The position numbers and the translations under genes were made by a program. From Septoria linicola (taxonomy: Eukaryota > Ascomycota > Dothideomycetes > Mycosphaerellales > Mycosphaerellaceae): a stretch of 64,000 nt of DNA. The notes below the pieces were generated by a model. The model had not been told where the DNA came from, did no database searches, and saw nothing but the letters and a program-made list of their open reading frames with translations. The first letter of the stretch is position 1. Each line of letters begins with the position of its first letter. Where the stretch lies: positions 744,001-808,000 of the forward strand of contig CP099428.1 in NCBI GenBank assembly GCA_024114885.1, given 5' to 3'. Of the stretch, positions 22,133 to 31,647 are shown in pieces.

Positions 22133-23993
22133 CTAGAACATCTGTCGATTTCTCATCTCGACGGGCAAGAACACTAGCACCAGTGCACTGACCCAGATAC
22201 CTCCTGCGCCAAGCCACAGAATGCCGGAGCTCTCAGCTGCTAGGTAAGCCTGACCAGCGAAAGGAGCCACAATACCGGCAATTCTACCAAGGCAGGACAG
22301 CATGCCGCTTGCAGAGCCTCGATACGCTGTGGCGAACAGTTCAGGTGCAGATGCGTAGAGGACGGCGTTGAAGTACTACGAGATGAAAAGTCAGTATGGT
22401 CATTCTACCCTGTGTTGAACGAGAGATGTAAGCTTACGGTTTGCATGATATACTGGAACGCATTCAATCCCACATAGCCGGCCGTAGTGGCCACCTGTGT
22501 ATACATTGCCATAGCCAGACCTTGGAGGATCGCCGAGATGACGAGGGACCACTTTCTGCCAATGAGTGGCAGCTGTACAGAAAACAGACCCATCACAGCG
22601 CCAAGGATACCTGGAAGGTAAATGTAGATGTAGTGTCGGTAAGTTTCGGTGACGGACCCGTCGGTAGTGACCTCGTTTCGAAGAAGAATGATGGGCAAGA
22701 ATTGGCCTGCCAGATTGAATGACCAGTAATCTCCCATGTAAGCGACCGCTAGGAGTGCAAAGATAAAGGTCTGGAGGCGATTTGTGAAGAGGGCTTTGAG
22801 ATTGTCAAATGATCGCACGAAGTTCCTGAGTACCTTTCTGGTTGTCTGCTTGGTGTTGAGAGGTCCTTCGGTAGGTGCGGGCTCCCGAGAATCCAGTGTT
22901 GTGGTCTCATCAATAGCACGGAACATTTCCACAGTCAAAGTTGGTGGTGGAGCCTTGTTGAACTTGGCAATCTTGTGCAGCACCTCGATGGCCTTTTCTT
23001 CATGGCCCTTGCTCAACAGAAACTTGGGCGTCTCGTAGAATGTGAATACGAAGAATCGGAGCAAGAAGACGGCCAAGGTCATGCAACCTAGCACGATCAC
23101 CAAATATCGCCAGCCCATGTTGCTCGCGACAGTGCAGCAAGTAGAGCTGTTTTGAGGCTGACCATCTGGGATGGCCGCGCAGGAAGGAAGGTTAGCATCA
23201 CAACGCCATTTTGGTCTCGCGGCAGTCCCAAATGCGATGGCCGATGCTACAACCACACCAATTGGTTGCCACAAGGAGAGAAGAGTGACCAAGTTGCGTC
23301 GGTTTTGCGGCAGATACTCCAGAGCGATTGTGGCATCGATGGGAATGTTACCTCCCAGACCGATCGAAGCGAGGAAGTAGATTCCACAAATTGCGTTGTA
23401 GTTGAACTTTGGTGCAGCCTATTTTATCACCTGGTCAGCACAGGGTTTCACAATTCGTGTTCTGAGAGACCTACCAGCAACAGGCCGAATACACTTGTGA
23501 TGAGGCATGTCAAATTGAATGCCCACTTCCTCCCAATCACATCCACCGCCAGTCCCCAGGAGAATGCGCCGAAAGCCAATCCAGCGTTTGCCATGCTGTA
23601 GAGTTGGGCGGTATTGTCATCAGGCACATTCATCTCCTGATAGATGGCTGTTGCGATCAGGCCCACGCCCTGCGACCACGCAAGGTCGAGGAAGTATCCA
23701 AAGCCACACAGAAACCAAATACATATTTGATATCTTCCAAAACCAAAATTGTCAATTTCGGCATTGATCAGTGCAGCCTTTTTCTCGAATGCCGTGAGTG
23801 GAGATGTCGCACTGCCTTTCAAGATATCGCGAATGGATACTTGAGTTGTGGATGGATTCTCGATCGTTCGGAGGGCTTCGTGGACGTGCTGATTGGCATG
23901 GTCGCTCATGACATGTTTCTCATTCGAGTCGGCGTCTGAACCACGCCCGCTGCCATCGCGTGTATTTCCTATGTGACCTTTCTCGGAGTCCAT
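22133..23993 (-). CDS. MFS transporter
   Basis: Exons in gene order are 23993-23475, 23418-22438 and 22375-22133, all phase 0 with introns of 56 and 62 nt. The 580-residue protein has an acidic/polar N-terminus of about 85 residues before the first membrane segment (ICIWFLCGFGYFLDLAW), the MFS loop motif DVIGRKWAF, a central loop, and late segments ending FLPVEMRNRQMF. The pattern fits the SVOP-like/sugar-porter branch of the major facilitator superfamily. The substrate cannot be assigned. An earlier ATG at 24001 is out of frame. Confidence 0.85.
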
Positions 23994-25613
23994 GATGTCA
24001 TGCAAAGCTGTCGTAAGGACAGATTCAACCCTCAGCCAGCTGTTTGAAGGGTCGATAAGTAAGCAGACCGCACGTAGTGTTGCTCAATTAATGTTACTAT
24101 AGTAGCAGATATCAGCAAGATGTGAGGTGCCAGAGTAGTCAATCAAGTCTGGATAAGTGGGCATGTGGGCACATAGTGAGATCTTAGTTAGAGCTCGCAT
24201 GGCGCGATCTCCGCTCTGCATTCCTACCTCCAGCCTTCAAATCCACATCTTGGACGGATTGGCCAAGCACATTTGAGCTTTGCGCTAGTGAGCCGTGGCG
24301 AGCTGAACTCCCTGCGCCTTCACACAGATCTGATCACAGCAGAAGCAAAGCCAGCCGGGTACATAGAGGCGCAGTGCGAGTCAAGACACTCAAAACCTGG
24401 GTCCTGGTAGCACGACCAACCTGGCCTGGCTGTTCTTCTGAAAGCACGTCTCGCATTCTCGCGTGAGAGCAATTCTTCGCAGGTCAATAACTGGTGGTGT
24501 TTATGTGCACATCATTGGGTCGGGTTGACGCATGCCCAGCTCAGCTTGAATGGAGGTATCTGGTACTTGCAGGAGTTGATGACGCCATGACTTTATAGCC
24601 CAGATAGCATCGGGATATCATGCGCTCGGTTACAGCCGTTCGGTAGGATGCCGCAAGCAACTTCACTTGTGTACCTTGCCAGTTGAAGGTGCAAGATTCC
24701 AGCCATTGTGGTTTATGCTTTGTCGTTACACGCGCGACGCGCAACACACTTATTCACGCGCCAGCAGGCGTCTGCTTTTAATGATCGTATAGCTTGTATG
24801 ATACCTTGTGCTTCGCCGTGTGAGCACATCACAAGTTGTTGGCAATGGGGTTCGTTCATGATGCGCGAGTCAATGCCAGATTGAGTTGAGGAAGCAGATG
24901 AGCGATCTGTCCAGGCGAGACGGAAGAGTGCCATGCTACTGCCATCAATGCCATGCAGTGCGGTGTGCAAGGCCGGGACCAGGCCCTCGGCGCCCTTCAT
25001 GCCATGGCAGACTGGAACATGCCGATGTGTTCGGCGTATATGGGTGACGCACATCGGCGAGCAATACGTCGCCTCGAGCAGCGTGTAGATTCTGGTCTGG
25101 AAAGTGACGTTGTGCTAAAGATGCACAATCTGTGGCTTGACCATGGTCGCGTTCTTCGGTCTATCGCGACAGCAGCGCAGGGAACCAAGTCACCGCCTGG
25201 TGTTCACGAAAAATGATCAAGGAATGGTGGACGCGATAGTCAGCACCATGAACCCAGCAAGCCAGAGCTGTTCGTTCAAGGTCATGCCTGATAAATTGGG
25301 TGGTGTTCTGCTCAATTGGGCATGCTCCCCACAGTCGAGCTTTCATCGGCGCGTCAGAAGAACAAGATCGGACAGGTGTACAGCCTTCGACTACTTATCG
25401 ACCATGATTGCGCCCAGAGCTTGGACGTTGCGTTGCCATCCAGATCTCAAAGACATTTTATGTTCTGCGGTCGAACTCCAGTCGTTGATCTCAGCGCCCA
25501 CCGTTGCTCTTGATAGCGCAAACAGGCCTCAGACCGCAACACTATTGCAAGTGTACGGAGGAAGACATCTCGCAATTTCAATAACCAGGGAGTCAATCCC
25601 ATCACTTGGTAGA
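23994..25613. other. Gene-poor stretch
   Basis: No supportable gene. It is the upstream region of the MFS gene followed by short uninformative frames. Confidence 0.4.
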
Positions 25614-25811
25614 AAATCCATGAGATTGTGCTCATGTCGAAAGCGCAGCGGGTGTGGACACATCTGCATCGGCCGCTAACTTCACGATAAGCCTTCCGTA
25701 CTCTGTCGCCGCAAATCCATGAGATTGTGCTCATGTCGAAAGCGCAGCGGGTGTGGACACATCTGCATCGGCCGCTAACTTCACGATAAGCCTTCCGTAC
25801 TCTGTCGCCGC
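25614..25811 (+). repeat. Perfect 99-bp tandem duplication
   Basis: Two adjacent copies, 25614-25712 and 25713-25811, read identically over all 99 bases, each beginning AAATCCATGAG and ending CTCTGTCGCCGC. The period is a multiple of three, so one minus-strand frame passes through both copies and repeats a 33-residue unit. No known mobile element is visible. Identity over the whole unit points to a recent event, or to an assembly duplication. Confidence 0.9.
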
Positions 25812-26120
25812 ACACTCTTGATCCATGTTGCATTCAGTCATCATCTGGCCTAAGTCCCGAGCCGACGTGATGTAACGCTTGGGCACAAGCTCGGGAACTT
25901 CGTGCATGCAATCAGTGAGAGATAAAACATCCATATGCTGACATAGCAAATGCTTCCTCCCATTGAAAACGCCAAGAGTGCTCCTCCAGCGCGCTGAGCT
26001 GGAGTGGGTAGACACAGAAGGAGTGAGCACAGTCGATCGTCTGTCCATCCATCAAACATTCCAGACCTCGAAGAGACTGAAAGCTCGCTGCCTTGGAGGT
26101 TGCTTCCCCAAAGCTCAGTA
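25812..26120. other. Spacer with an unassigned minus-strand frame
   Basis: A minus-strand ATG frame (26048 to 25731) runs into the repeat and reads like protein in places (VPELVPKRYITSARDLG). It has no family resemblance, so I do not call it a gene. Confidence 0.3.
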
Positions 26121-26432
26121 TCACGAATTCCTCTTTGCTTGTTCTCCCTCAAGTTCCCGCACAAGGTCACCGAATTCCCGACCATTTCTCCGTCCGGAAA
26201 CAGCTACCAGCACTGCCAGGACAGCACCCATGGTATACCCACCCCAAAACCCTAGATTGATCCAGAAACCAGCTTCTTCGTAGCTCCATCCGTTATAGCA
26301 ACGAGGAATCGAGCATGTTCCTCCAACTCCGATGCATAGCAATGGGGCGTAAAGGCAGAACGGATGCAGGGGTCGCCAATCCTTGATCTGGCCCTGGAGA
26401 TGTGCTAGCCTGTCGTCCGTGGAGTGGGCCAT
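26121..26432 (-). CDS. Small hypothetical membrane protein
   Basis: A 103-codon frame from ATG 26432. A Cys-containing middle (FCLYAPLLCIGVGGTCSIPRCYN) precedes one clear hydrophobic segment (GFWGGYTMGAVLAVLVAV) and a charged tail. This layout is common among small fungal membrane proteins. No family recognised. Confidence 0.5.
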   Translation of the reverse strand: MAHSTDDRLAHLQGQIKDWRPLHPFCLYAPLLCIGVGGTCSIPRCYNGWSYEEAGFWINLGFWGGYTMGAVLAVLVAVSGRRNGREFGDLVRELEGEQAKRNS

Positions 26433-27527
26433 GGCGGAGAGTGTTTTTCTTGTAAGCTCGAGATCTTTCGTGATGAACCATGTAGGGACGAGCGTGGTTG
26501 AGGGAGAGAGTATGGTACTGAACTGACTGCCGATCGCGTGGGACAGAATCTGTGAGACTCGGTTCTCGCTTGATTCGTGTCCAGGAGCTCTCTGTATGCA
26601 GACTCTAATGACTCGTTGGGTCCTAGCAGTGTCCTAACCAGTTATAGGCTCAGAGTCGTACTTGCAGATACTGTGTTACGTATGATCATGATTTTGACCT
26701 TGCGCCGCGAGACCTACAACAGTAGCTAAAGTGAGCGTTTTGTTATATCGCATAGAAATGATACAATAAGCTTCGACAGCGGAAGGTCAGTATGCAGCTA
26801 ATGTAAGTAGATAAGCAAGCATTAGACAAGCTCCATCAAGCTTTGCGACAAGCAACGTCAGCTTCTGCTTCCTTTCGATCCTTCAGGATTCGTTGCATGT
26901 ATGACATTGTGCACTGGATCCTTCATAAGCTATCGAGCAAACATCAGCATAGCAAGTGAGGGGTTTTTGTTGTAACCGGCAATCACGGCTCCGCTCTTTA
27001 TGCCAAGTGCCTGTTTGACGGGCAATGTGTTTCACGATACAATCACAATACCTCAGTATATTTCTCTCTGATGCCGTTGTCGACTGAGATCGAATGTAAT
27101 CCGTTTTCGAACTATCAGAGAAGCGTGACAGCGTCCAGAGCGCAACAAAGTCCAGCATTTTGATCACTTTCTACAGGAAGCATGGCAAGAGCTGCGATAG
27201 TGCCTTTGAATCTCGCATGAGCCCTCCTCGCTTCCTTTGCGACCTTCCTATCTCGCTCGAACCAACAACGCATTTTGTTCTTCATTGGTTCCAGACATCG
27301 GCCTACCGGCACGCCATCAGTGATGGGCAGAGAATGCTCCAGAGCTAATGTCAAATGACAGAATGCCAACAGCTGCGATGCAGAGCTGCAAATGTTGGGC
27401 GCACTCAGCCGTGTATAAAATGGCGAGAATGGACCTTACGAAGAACTGCAGAAGGGTGATCAGTGGAAACAGGGATATCTCCTCCAGAAATCGCCCACAA
27501 GAAATCCTTGACCAGATATCATTCGCC
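26433..27527. other. Gene-poor stretch
   Basis: No supportable gene. The frame of the following gene stays open back to about 27348, but that part lacks features. Confidence 0.4.
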
Positions 27528-28604
27528 ATGTCTTCGATTCAGATAGAGAGCCTCGACGTCCAACACAAGCATGCATTCCGAGACTACCGACGGATATTGG
27601 CTCCCGTTGCTGTCCTTGCCGGCACAACATTGCTGGGACTGATCGTCCTCAGCGGAGTCTTTCACCTTCAAGGACTTACCATTGCTTCACCATTGAGTAC
27701 TGCCGTCTTGATCAGACCAGAGTATCCCGTCTCAACATTCATCTACGAGCGTGGAGCTTTTTCGTGGTTCATCGGTGTAGCTCTTGCTGTGGGCGGTGGC
27801 GGCCTAGCATTCACAGGCGTTGGTCTCAGTTGCGTCGCCGTTACCGGCGCAACTCTCATCGCCGGATGTGTTGTAGCTGCTGTTGCCGCGGCCATCACTG
27901 TAGCATCAACACTACAAAGTGCCGCGCAGTCTCGGCAACTGCGTTTGGCTCAGCAAGCCATGGTATACATGGATTACGCAGACAAATCCGCCAAGAGATC
28001 GACCGACCTCGTCGACGAGCACAGAGATTTTATCCACTCCGTCTTTGGTTCCGGCTCGAACTATCAGTCCGCAGGACACATTACTCCAGCAGACAAGAAC
28101 AATGGCCACCTCGTAGCCAAGAACAACGGAAGCCATGTCCCAGTGTTCAGCTTCACCACCCCACAAGGAACACAATTCCACCACATCATGATCGAAGACG
28201 GCGAATCGGGCGGAAAATTCCATCGCTTCGGCTCCAACAATGCGACTCAGCACACCAAACGTGCCAGTACAGACTCTATCGGATCAATAGAGGAGTACTT
28301 CACATCAGGAGGTATTGATGTCCTCGATTGTGGAGCGGGCGCTTCTAACCACCTCAACGATAACGATACTGATAACGACAACATGCAATCCGAACTCCAG
28401 TGTGCTGCACCTAACCTCGAGAACGCTAGCGAGATTGCGGTGCAGGTCTATGATGCCACAACGCAAGAGACCATTGCAGGTATCAAGGTTGCGCCCTATG
28501 ATCCTTCGGGAGATTCGGTATTGATTGACGACTCGGATTACTCGTCCTGTCCAACGAGTCTTACAGCTGGGGATACTTGTCCGCAGGAGTCTGATTCGGG
28601 TTGA
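27528..28604 (+). CDS. Membrane protein with Gly/Ala-rich hydrophobic core, unknown
   Basis: ATG 27528 (GCCATGTC context) opens a 358-residue intronless frame. A membrane segment at about residues 23-45 (ILAPVAVLAGTTLLGLIV) is followed by a long Gly/Ala/Val-rich hydrophobic stretch at about 79-127 (VALAVGGGGLAFTGVGL, then ATLIAGCVVAAVAAAITVA) that could form a helical hairpin. The C-terminal 200 residues are polar, contain NNGSH and SNNATQ sites and several cysteines (CGAG, CAAP, CPTS, CPQE), and look extracytosolic. I recognise no family and propose no function. Confidence 0.6.
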   Translation: MSSIQIESLDVQHKHAFRDYRRILAPVAVLAGTTLLGLIVLSGVFHLQGLTIASPLSTAVLIRPEYPVSTFIYERGAFSWFIGVALAVGGGGLAFTGVGLSCVAVTGATLIAGCVVAAVAAAITVASTLQSAAQSRQLRLAQQAMVYMDYADKSAKRSTDLVDEHRDFIHSVFGSGSNYQSAGHITPADKNNGHLVAKNNGSHVPVFSFTTPQGTQFHHIMIEDGESGGKFHRFGSNNATQHTKRASTDSIGSIEEYFTSGGIDVLDCGAGASNHLNDNDTDNDNMQSELQCAAPNLENASEIAVQVYDATTQETIAGIKVAPYDPSGDSVLIDDSDYSSCPTSLTAGDTCPQESDSG

Positions 28605-29858
28605 GGTGCAGACCTGTTCCAGTGCTCAGTCGGTGACTGTGCTAGAGAGGAGTGCTCGAATATGTCCAGATGTAGCGGCCGTATGTAGAAAACTTTATAC
28701 AAGTGATGCCAGATGTACCGCTCGAAATGCCATCTCAAGTGCTGGGGTCGCTCCTAGGCGCAGACGCGTTTATTCCTTGATGCGGATCGGGCAGTAGAGG
28801 CAGTCAGAGTGGGGTGCACCAGCAGTTGCACAAGATGCACAACTTCGTCCGGACTTGCCGGAAACTTTGGCGTATCAAGAGCCGTTGTCGAATAGTGTGC
28901 TGGCCAACATCTCTGAGTGCATCGGTCTTCAGCAGTTCGGTCAAGCTAAGGGTCGTCCCTCACTTATGGTCGCCAGTGTAGGACAGCGAATAAGGTGAGA
29001 CGGGCCGCGAGCCCTCATGGCGGAGGCACCATCAGGCCGGACAGTTATAACGTAGTAATCGAACGGGCTGAATTCAGGCTAGGTCCAGCGCCAGTCTGAG
29101 CATCGCAAGCGATAGAGGCCGGGTTGCTGTGCGCATTGCCTTCCACGTGGATTGGACGAAGGTTTGGGCTTGCCGCCTTACGGTACCGAGTAAGATATAT
29201 CACAAGCTGATCTGCCAAGCTGTCCACTCGTCAAGCGTCCGTAGCTAAACAGAGAATGTGGTGACACGATTGAAGCCTCGTGCAAAGACAAGCGCCTTGT
29301 GGTCGTGCTGCACACTGTTCCGCTGCTGAAAGGTTTCGTTGGGGGCCGCTCTGTTTCCGGTCGTGCTTCCACGCTTATGGTTGCTGGCTTGGCTACAGCC
29401 ACTTTCACTCATAAGAGTCGAGTCTCCGTAAGCCAGAGCCTCGGAATATGGGACCGAGATGAGGATGCGAAAAGTGTCTTGTATAGTTGGAATGGAGGAC
29501 GCGCAGTGGGCGTAGGCTTTGAAGGGAGGTTGCGAGTGAAGGGGTGAGGTGACTTTAGTACAGAACGTCCACCTCCCCTCGTGTTACTGGAACTTGCTGC
29601 CACAGCACACGTAGGCTCAGCGTGTCACGTCACAGCATGGTGGGTGTTGTCTTGGAGGTTGTGAAGGAACAATGCACGTCTTCACTGGTGCCAAGTCTGA
29701 CTAGCCCGATCGGGACAAAACACGCTCCACCTCGCGCACAAAATTTTCGGATCAGACACGTTCATCTTGCAAGCTTGACCCTGGTATCTTCTGCTACCTA
29801 GCTGTCGCTGTCAAAGGATCATATTTGGCATAGAATCTTGTCTCACCATCAAACTAAG
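28605..29858. other. Spacer upstream of the tRNA locus
   Basis: No supportable protein gene. Just before the tRNA the text reads CACCATCAAACTAAG; a CAA-containing start region some 10 nt upstream is usual for fungal Pol III tRNA genes. Confidence 0.4.
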
Positions 29859-29873
29859 TCTTCATTGGTCTAG

Positions 29874-29932
29874 GTACGAATTCAGTTTCAAACCAACACA
29901 TCATTCATACCACCAACTAACAACATTTCCAG
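29874..29932 (+). other. Spliceosomal-type intron in the tRNA D arm
   Basis: 59 nt, GTACGA to TTTCCAG, with ACTAAC about 12 nt before the 3' AG. It follows G15 and precedes TGG, so it splits the A-box region. Confidence 0.8.
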
Positions 29933-29954
29933 TGGTCATGATTTCCGCTTGTCA

Positions 29955-29964
29955 CTTACACAAG
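29955..29964 (+). other. Canonical-position tRNA intron (10 nt)
   Basis: CTTACACAAG lies between A37 and C38. Its ACAAG can pair with CTTGT around the anticodon, as needed for the bulge-helix-bulge cut by tRNA splicing endonuclease. It is short for a fungal tRNA intron. Confidence 0.75.
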
Positions 29965-29987
29965 CGCGGGAGACCTGGGTTCGATTC

Positions 29988-30040
29988 GTGAGTTCACTAT
30001 TTGTACATGAAATGAGAAATCCATTCTAACACTATTCCAG
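29988..30040 (+). other. Spliceosomal-type intron in the tRNA T arm
   Basis: 53 nt, GTGAGT to ATTCCAG, with TCTAAC about 10 nt before the 3' AG. It splits GGTTCGATTC from CC, cutting the last base of the B-box. Its 3' end resembles that of the D-arm intron (CTAACACTATTCCAG versus CTAACAACATTTCCAG). Confidence 0.8.
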
Positions 30041-30062
30041 CCAGATGGAGAGCATCCAGTAC

Positions 30063-30073
30063 TTTTCTTTTTT
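30063..30073 (+). terminator. Probable RNA polymerase III terminator
   Basis: TTTT at 30063-30066 and TTTTTT at 30068-30073 begin 11 nt after the tRNA discriminator base, the usual place for a Pol III stop. This argues for Pol III transcription despite the introns. Confidence 0.65.
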
Positions 30074-30169
30074 GCCCTATACACATAACCTTTTCTTTGA
30101 CCTTTGCTTTGCTTGCCGTAGGAAATAGTCTATACCAACTGTATTCGTTTTGCTAACACTGAATTTGAA

Positions 30170-31020
30170 GAAGTGTTAAAGCGGCTACGTGAAGATAGTA
30201 CCAAATCGTAGCTCTAGGTACTAAAATCCTTTCCTATCGACTACTCCTACTCCTAGTATCTAATACTATCTTAAGGTTACTATCTTAGCGGCTTCTAAGA
30301 GGTAGTATCTCTACGCGATACTATATACTAAATTATATCTATAAGATAGGATATTATATCTATTACGTATCTATTACTCTAAAGTAACTTTACTAAAGAT
30401 TATATTATAGAGTAAGTCGATTTAGTATAACGTTCGAAGTAGATAAGTTATAAAAGGCTATTTTAATTTTAAGCCGAGTCTACCTAATAGTAACTAGCTT
30501 TACTTACTATACGATATATAGTCTATATACGATTAATACTCGATCGTAGAAAAGGTAGAAAGTCTACTACCTAATATATATATAAAGATATACGCCTCGT
30601 CTAAGCCTATAACCTAATACTATATTAAGCTAGTTAGCTAGTACTCTTTACTTAATCTATATATATATTTATATTACTCTCGTTAACGTCCTCCTTCTTA
30701 TACTCTACTTCCTAGTCTCTAAGATATAAGTAATCTTATAGCGAGTTAGAGAGTAATCTTTAATATCGCTATCTTTAGTACTATCGAGAGTAGATATAAG
30801 ACGCTTAGTACGACTACTACGACTACTATAGCCGCTATAGCTACTAGTAGCACTACTAGCCTCGCTTACTATCTTAGCGTTATTAGTAGTAGTAGAAGTA
30901 ATATTACTATAAGCTCTAGTATCTTCTAAAATATAGTTCGTAGGCTAAAACGACTTAACCTAGCTAATATACTAGTTATAAAGAGTCTTGTTAAAGAGCT
31001 TAGAAAGCTTCCGTATTAAA
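30170..31020. repeat. RIP-mutated AT-rich tract (dead repeat)
   Basis: Over some 850 bp the text is dominated by TA-rich words (CTATACTATAT, TAGTAGTAGTAG). CpA and TpG are almost absent while CpG remains (ACGCGATA, CGATCGTAG). This is what RIP leaves after converting CpA to TpA on both strands of a repeated element. No reading frame or terminal repeat survives to identify the transposon. Edges are approximate. Confidence 0.8.
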
Positions 31021-31647
31021 CGTCGGCTACGTATGCTTTTCCGCTATTGCGACAGTATAGAGGACTGGACCTGTGGCGGCAAGCCGTGCGCTACGTACAT
31101 ATAGCAGCTATGTTTGAGGTAGCCTGCTAGCCCGTTACCACCAAATCGAGTTCTGAGAAGTATAATCTTAACGGCACCAATACATCGAAGGTATAGTATA
31201 TCTCGCTACTAAAGTTTGTCCTGGTCCTTGTGTCTGACGCATCACAGTCATCGCCAGTCCAGTCGATATCGTGTAGCAGGCGTGCTCGCAGTCAGGCCGA
31301 GTATTGGTCAAAATGTGCACTGAAGAGTACACCACGTACATATACTTGTGCGGCTGTCGGCAGGAAATGGCGGTCCGCGTGGTGCAATGCGCAGCAGGAC
31401 AGACGGCTGGCCGCAATTGTCCAAGCCCGCAGAGGGTCAGGAAGGATACAGGTTCTTCGAGGAGAAGAGAGAGGTGCCTGAGTCACAGGTGAACTCTACT
31501 GGGCCATGATGAGTACGGGCGAGAGCTCTTCTTCAGTGCTAAGTCGACTGCCGGAATACATTTCTATGTCACGAATGTAGAGTCAGCTCGAGCTAGCAGG
31601 CGCGATCGGTGTGCTTGATCAATGTGACCAGAGAACACTGTAGTAAA
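31021..31647. other. Flank of the RIP tract
   Basis: Base composition returns to normal here. Only short frames without features are present before the 3' end of the kinase gene. Confidence 0.4.

Larger units (their letters stand above)
29859..30052 (+). tRNA. tRNA-Asp(GTC) interrupted by two GT-AG introns and one 37/38 intron
   Basis: Four segments, 29859-29873, 29933-29954, 29965-29987 and 30041-30052, join to a 72-nt tRNA. The acceptor stem TCTTCAT/ATGGAGA pairs in all seven positions (one G-T). The anticodon stem TCCGC/GCGGG encloses the loop TTGTCAC with anticodon GTC at 29951-29953. The T stem CTGGG/CCCAG encloses TTCGATT, and the discriminator is G (30052), the known identity base of eukaryotic tRNA-Asp. 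Introns: 29874-29932 (59 nt, GTACGA to TTTCCAG, CTAAC at 29917-29921), 29955-29964 (10 nt, standard tRNA intron position) and 29988-30040 (53 nt, GTGAGT to ATTCCAG, CTAAC at 30026-30030). The outer two have the size, ends and branch site of the protein-gene introns in this window. A poly-T tract follows. Ordinary tRNA finders would probably miss this gene. Whether it is expressed is unknown. Confidence 0.85.

Noticed and set aside
25731..26048. Minus-strand ATG frame of 105 codons overlapping the tandem repeat
   Set aside because: No domain, signal or conserved look; it runs into duplicated DNA.
29859..30052. Reading the interrupted tRNA as a tRNA-derived SINE or random pseudogene
   Set aside because: The outer pieces have precise GT-AG ends with branch sites, and their removal restores every acceptor, anticodon and T-stem pair, G73 and a poly-T end. 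Random decay would not do this. Silent status remains possible.
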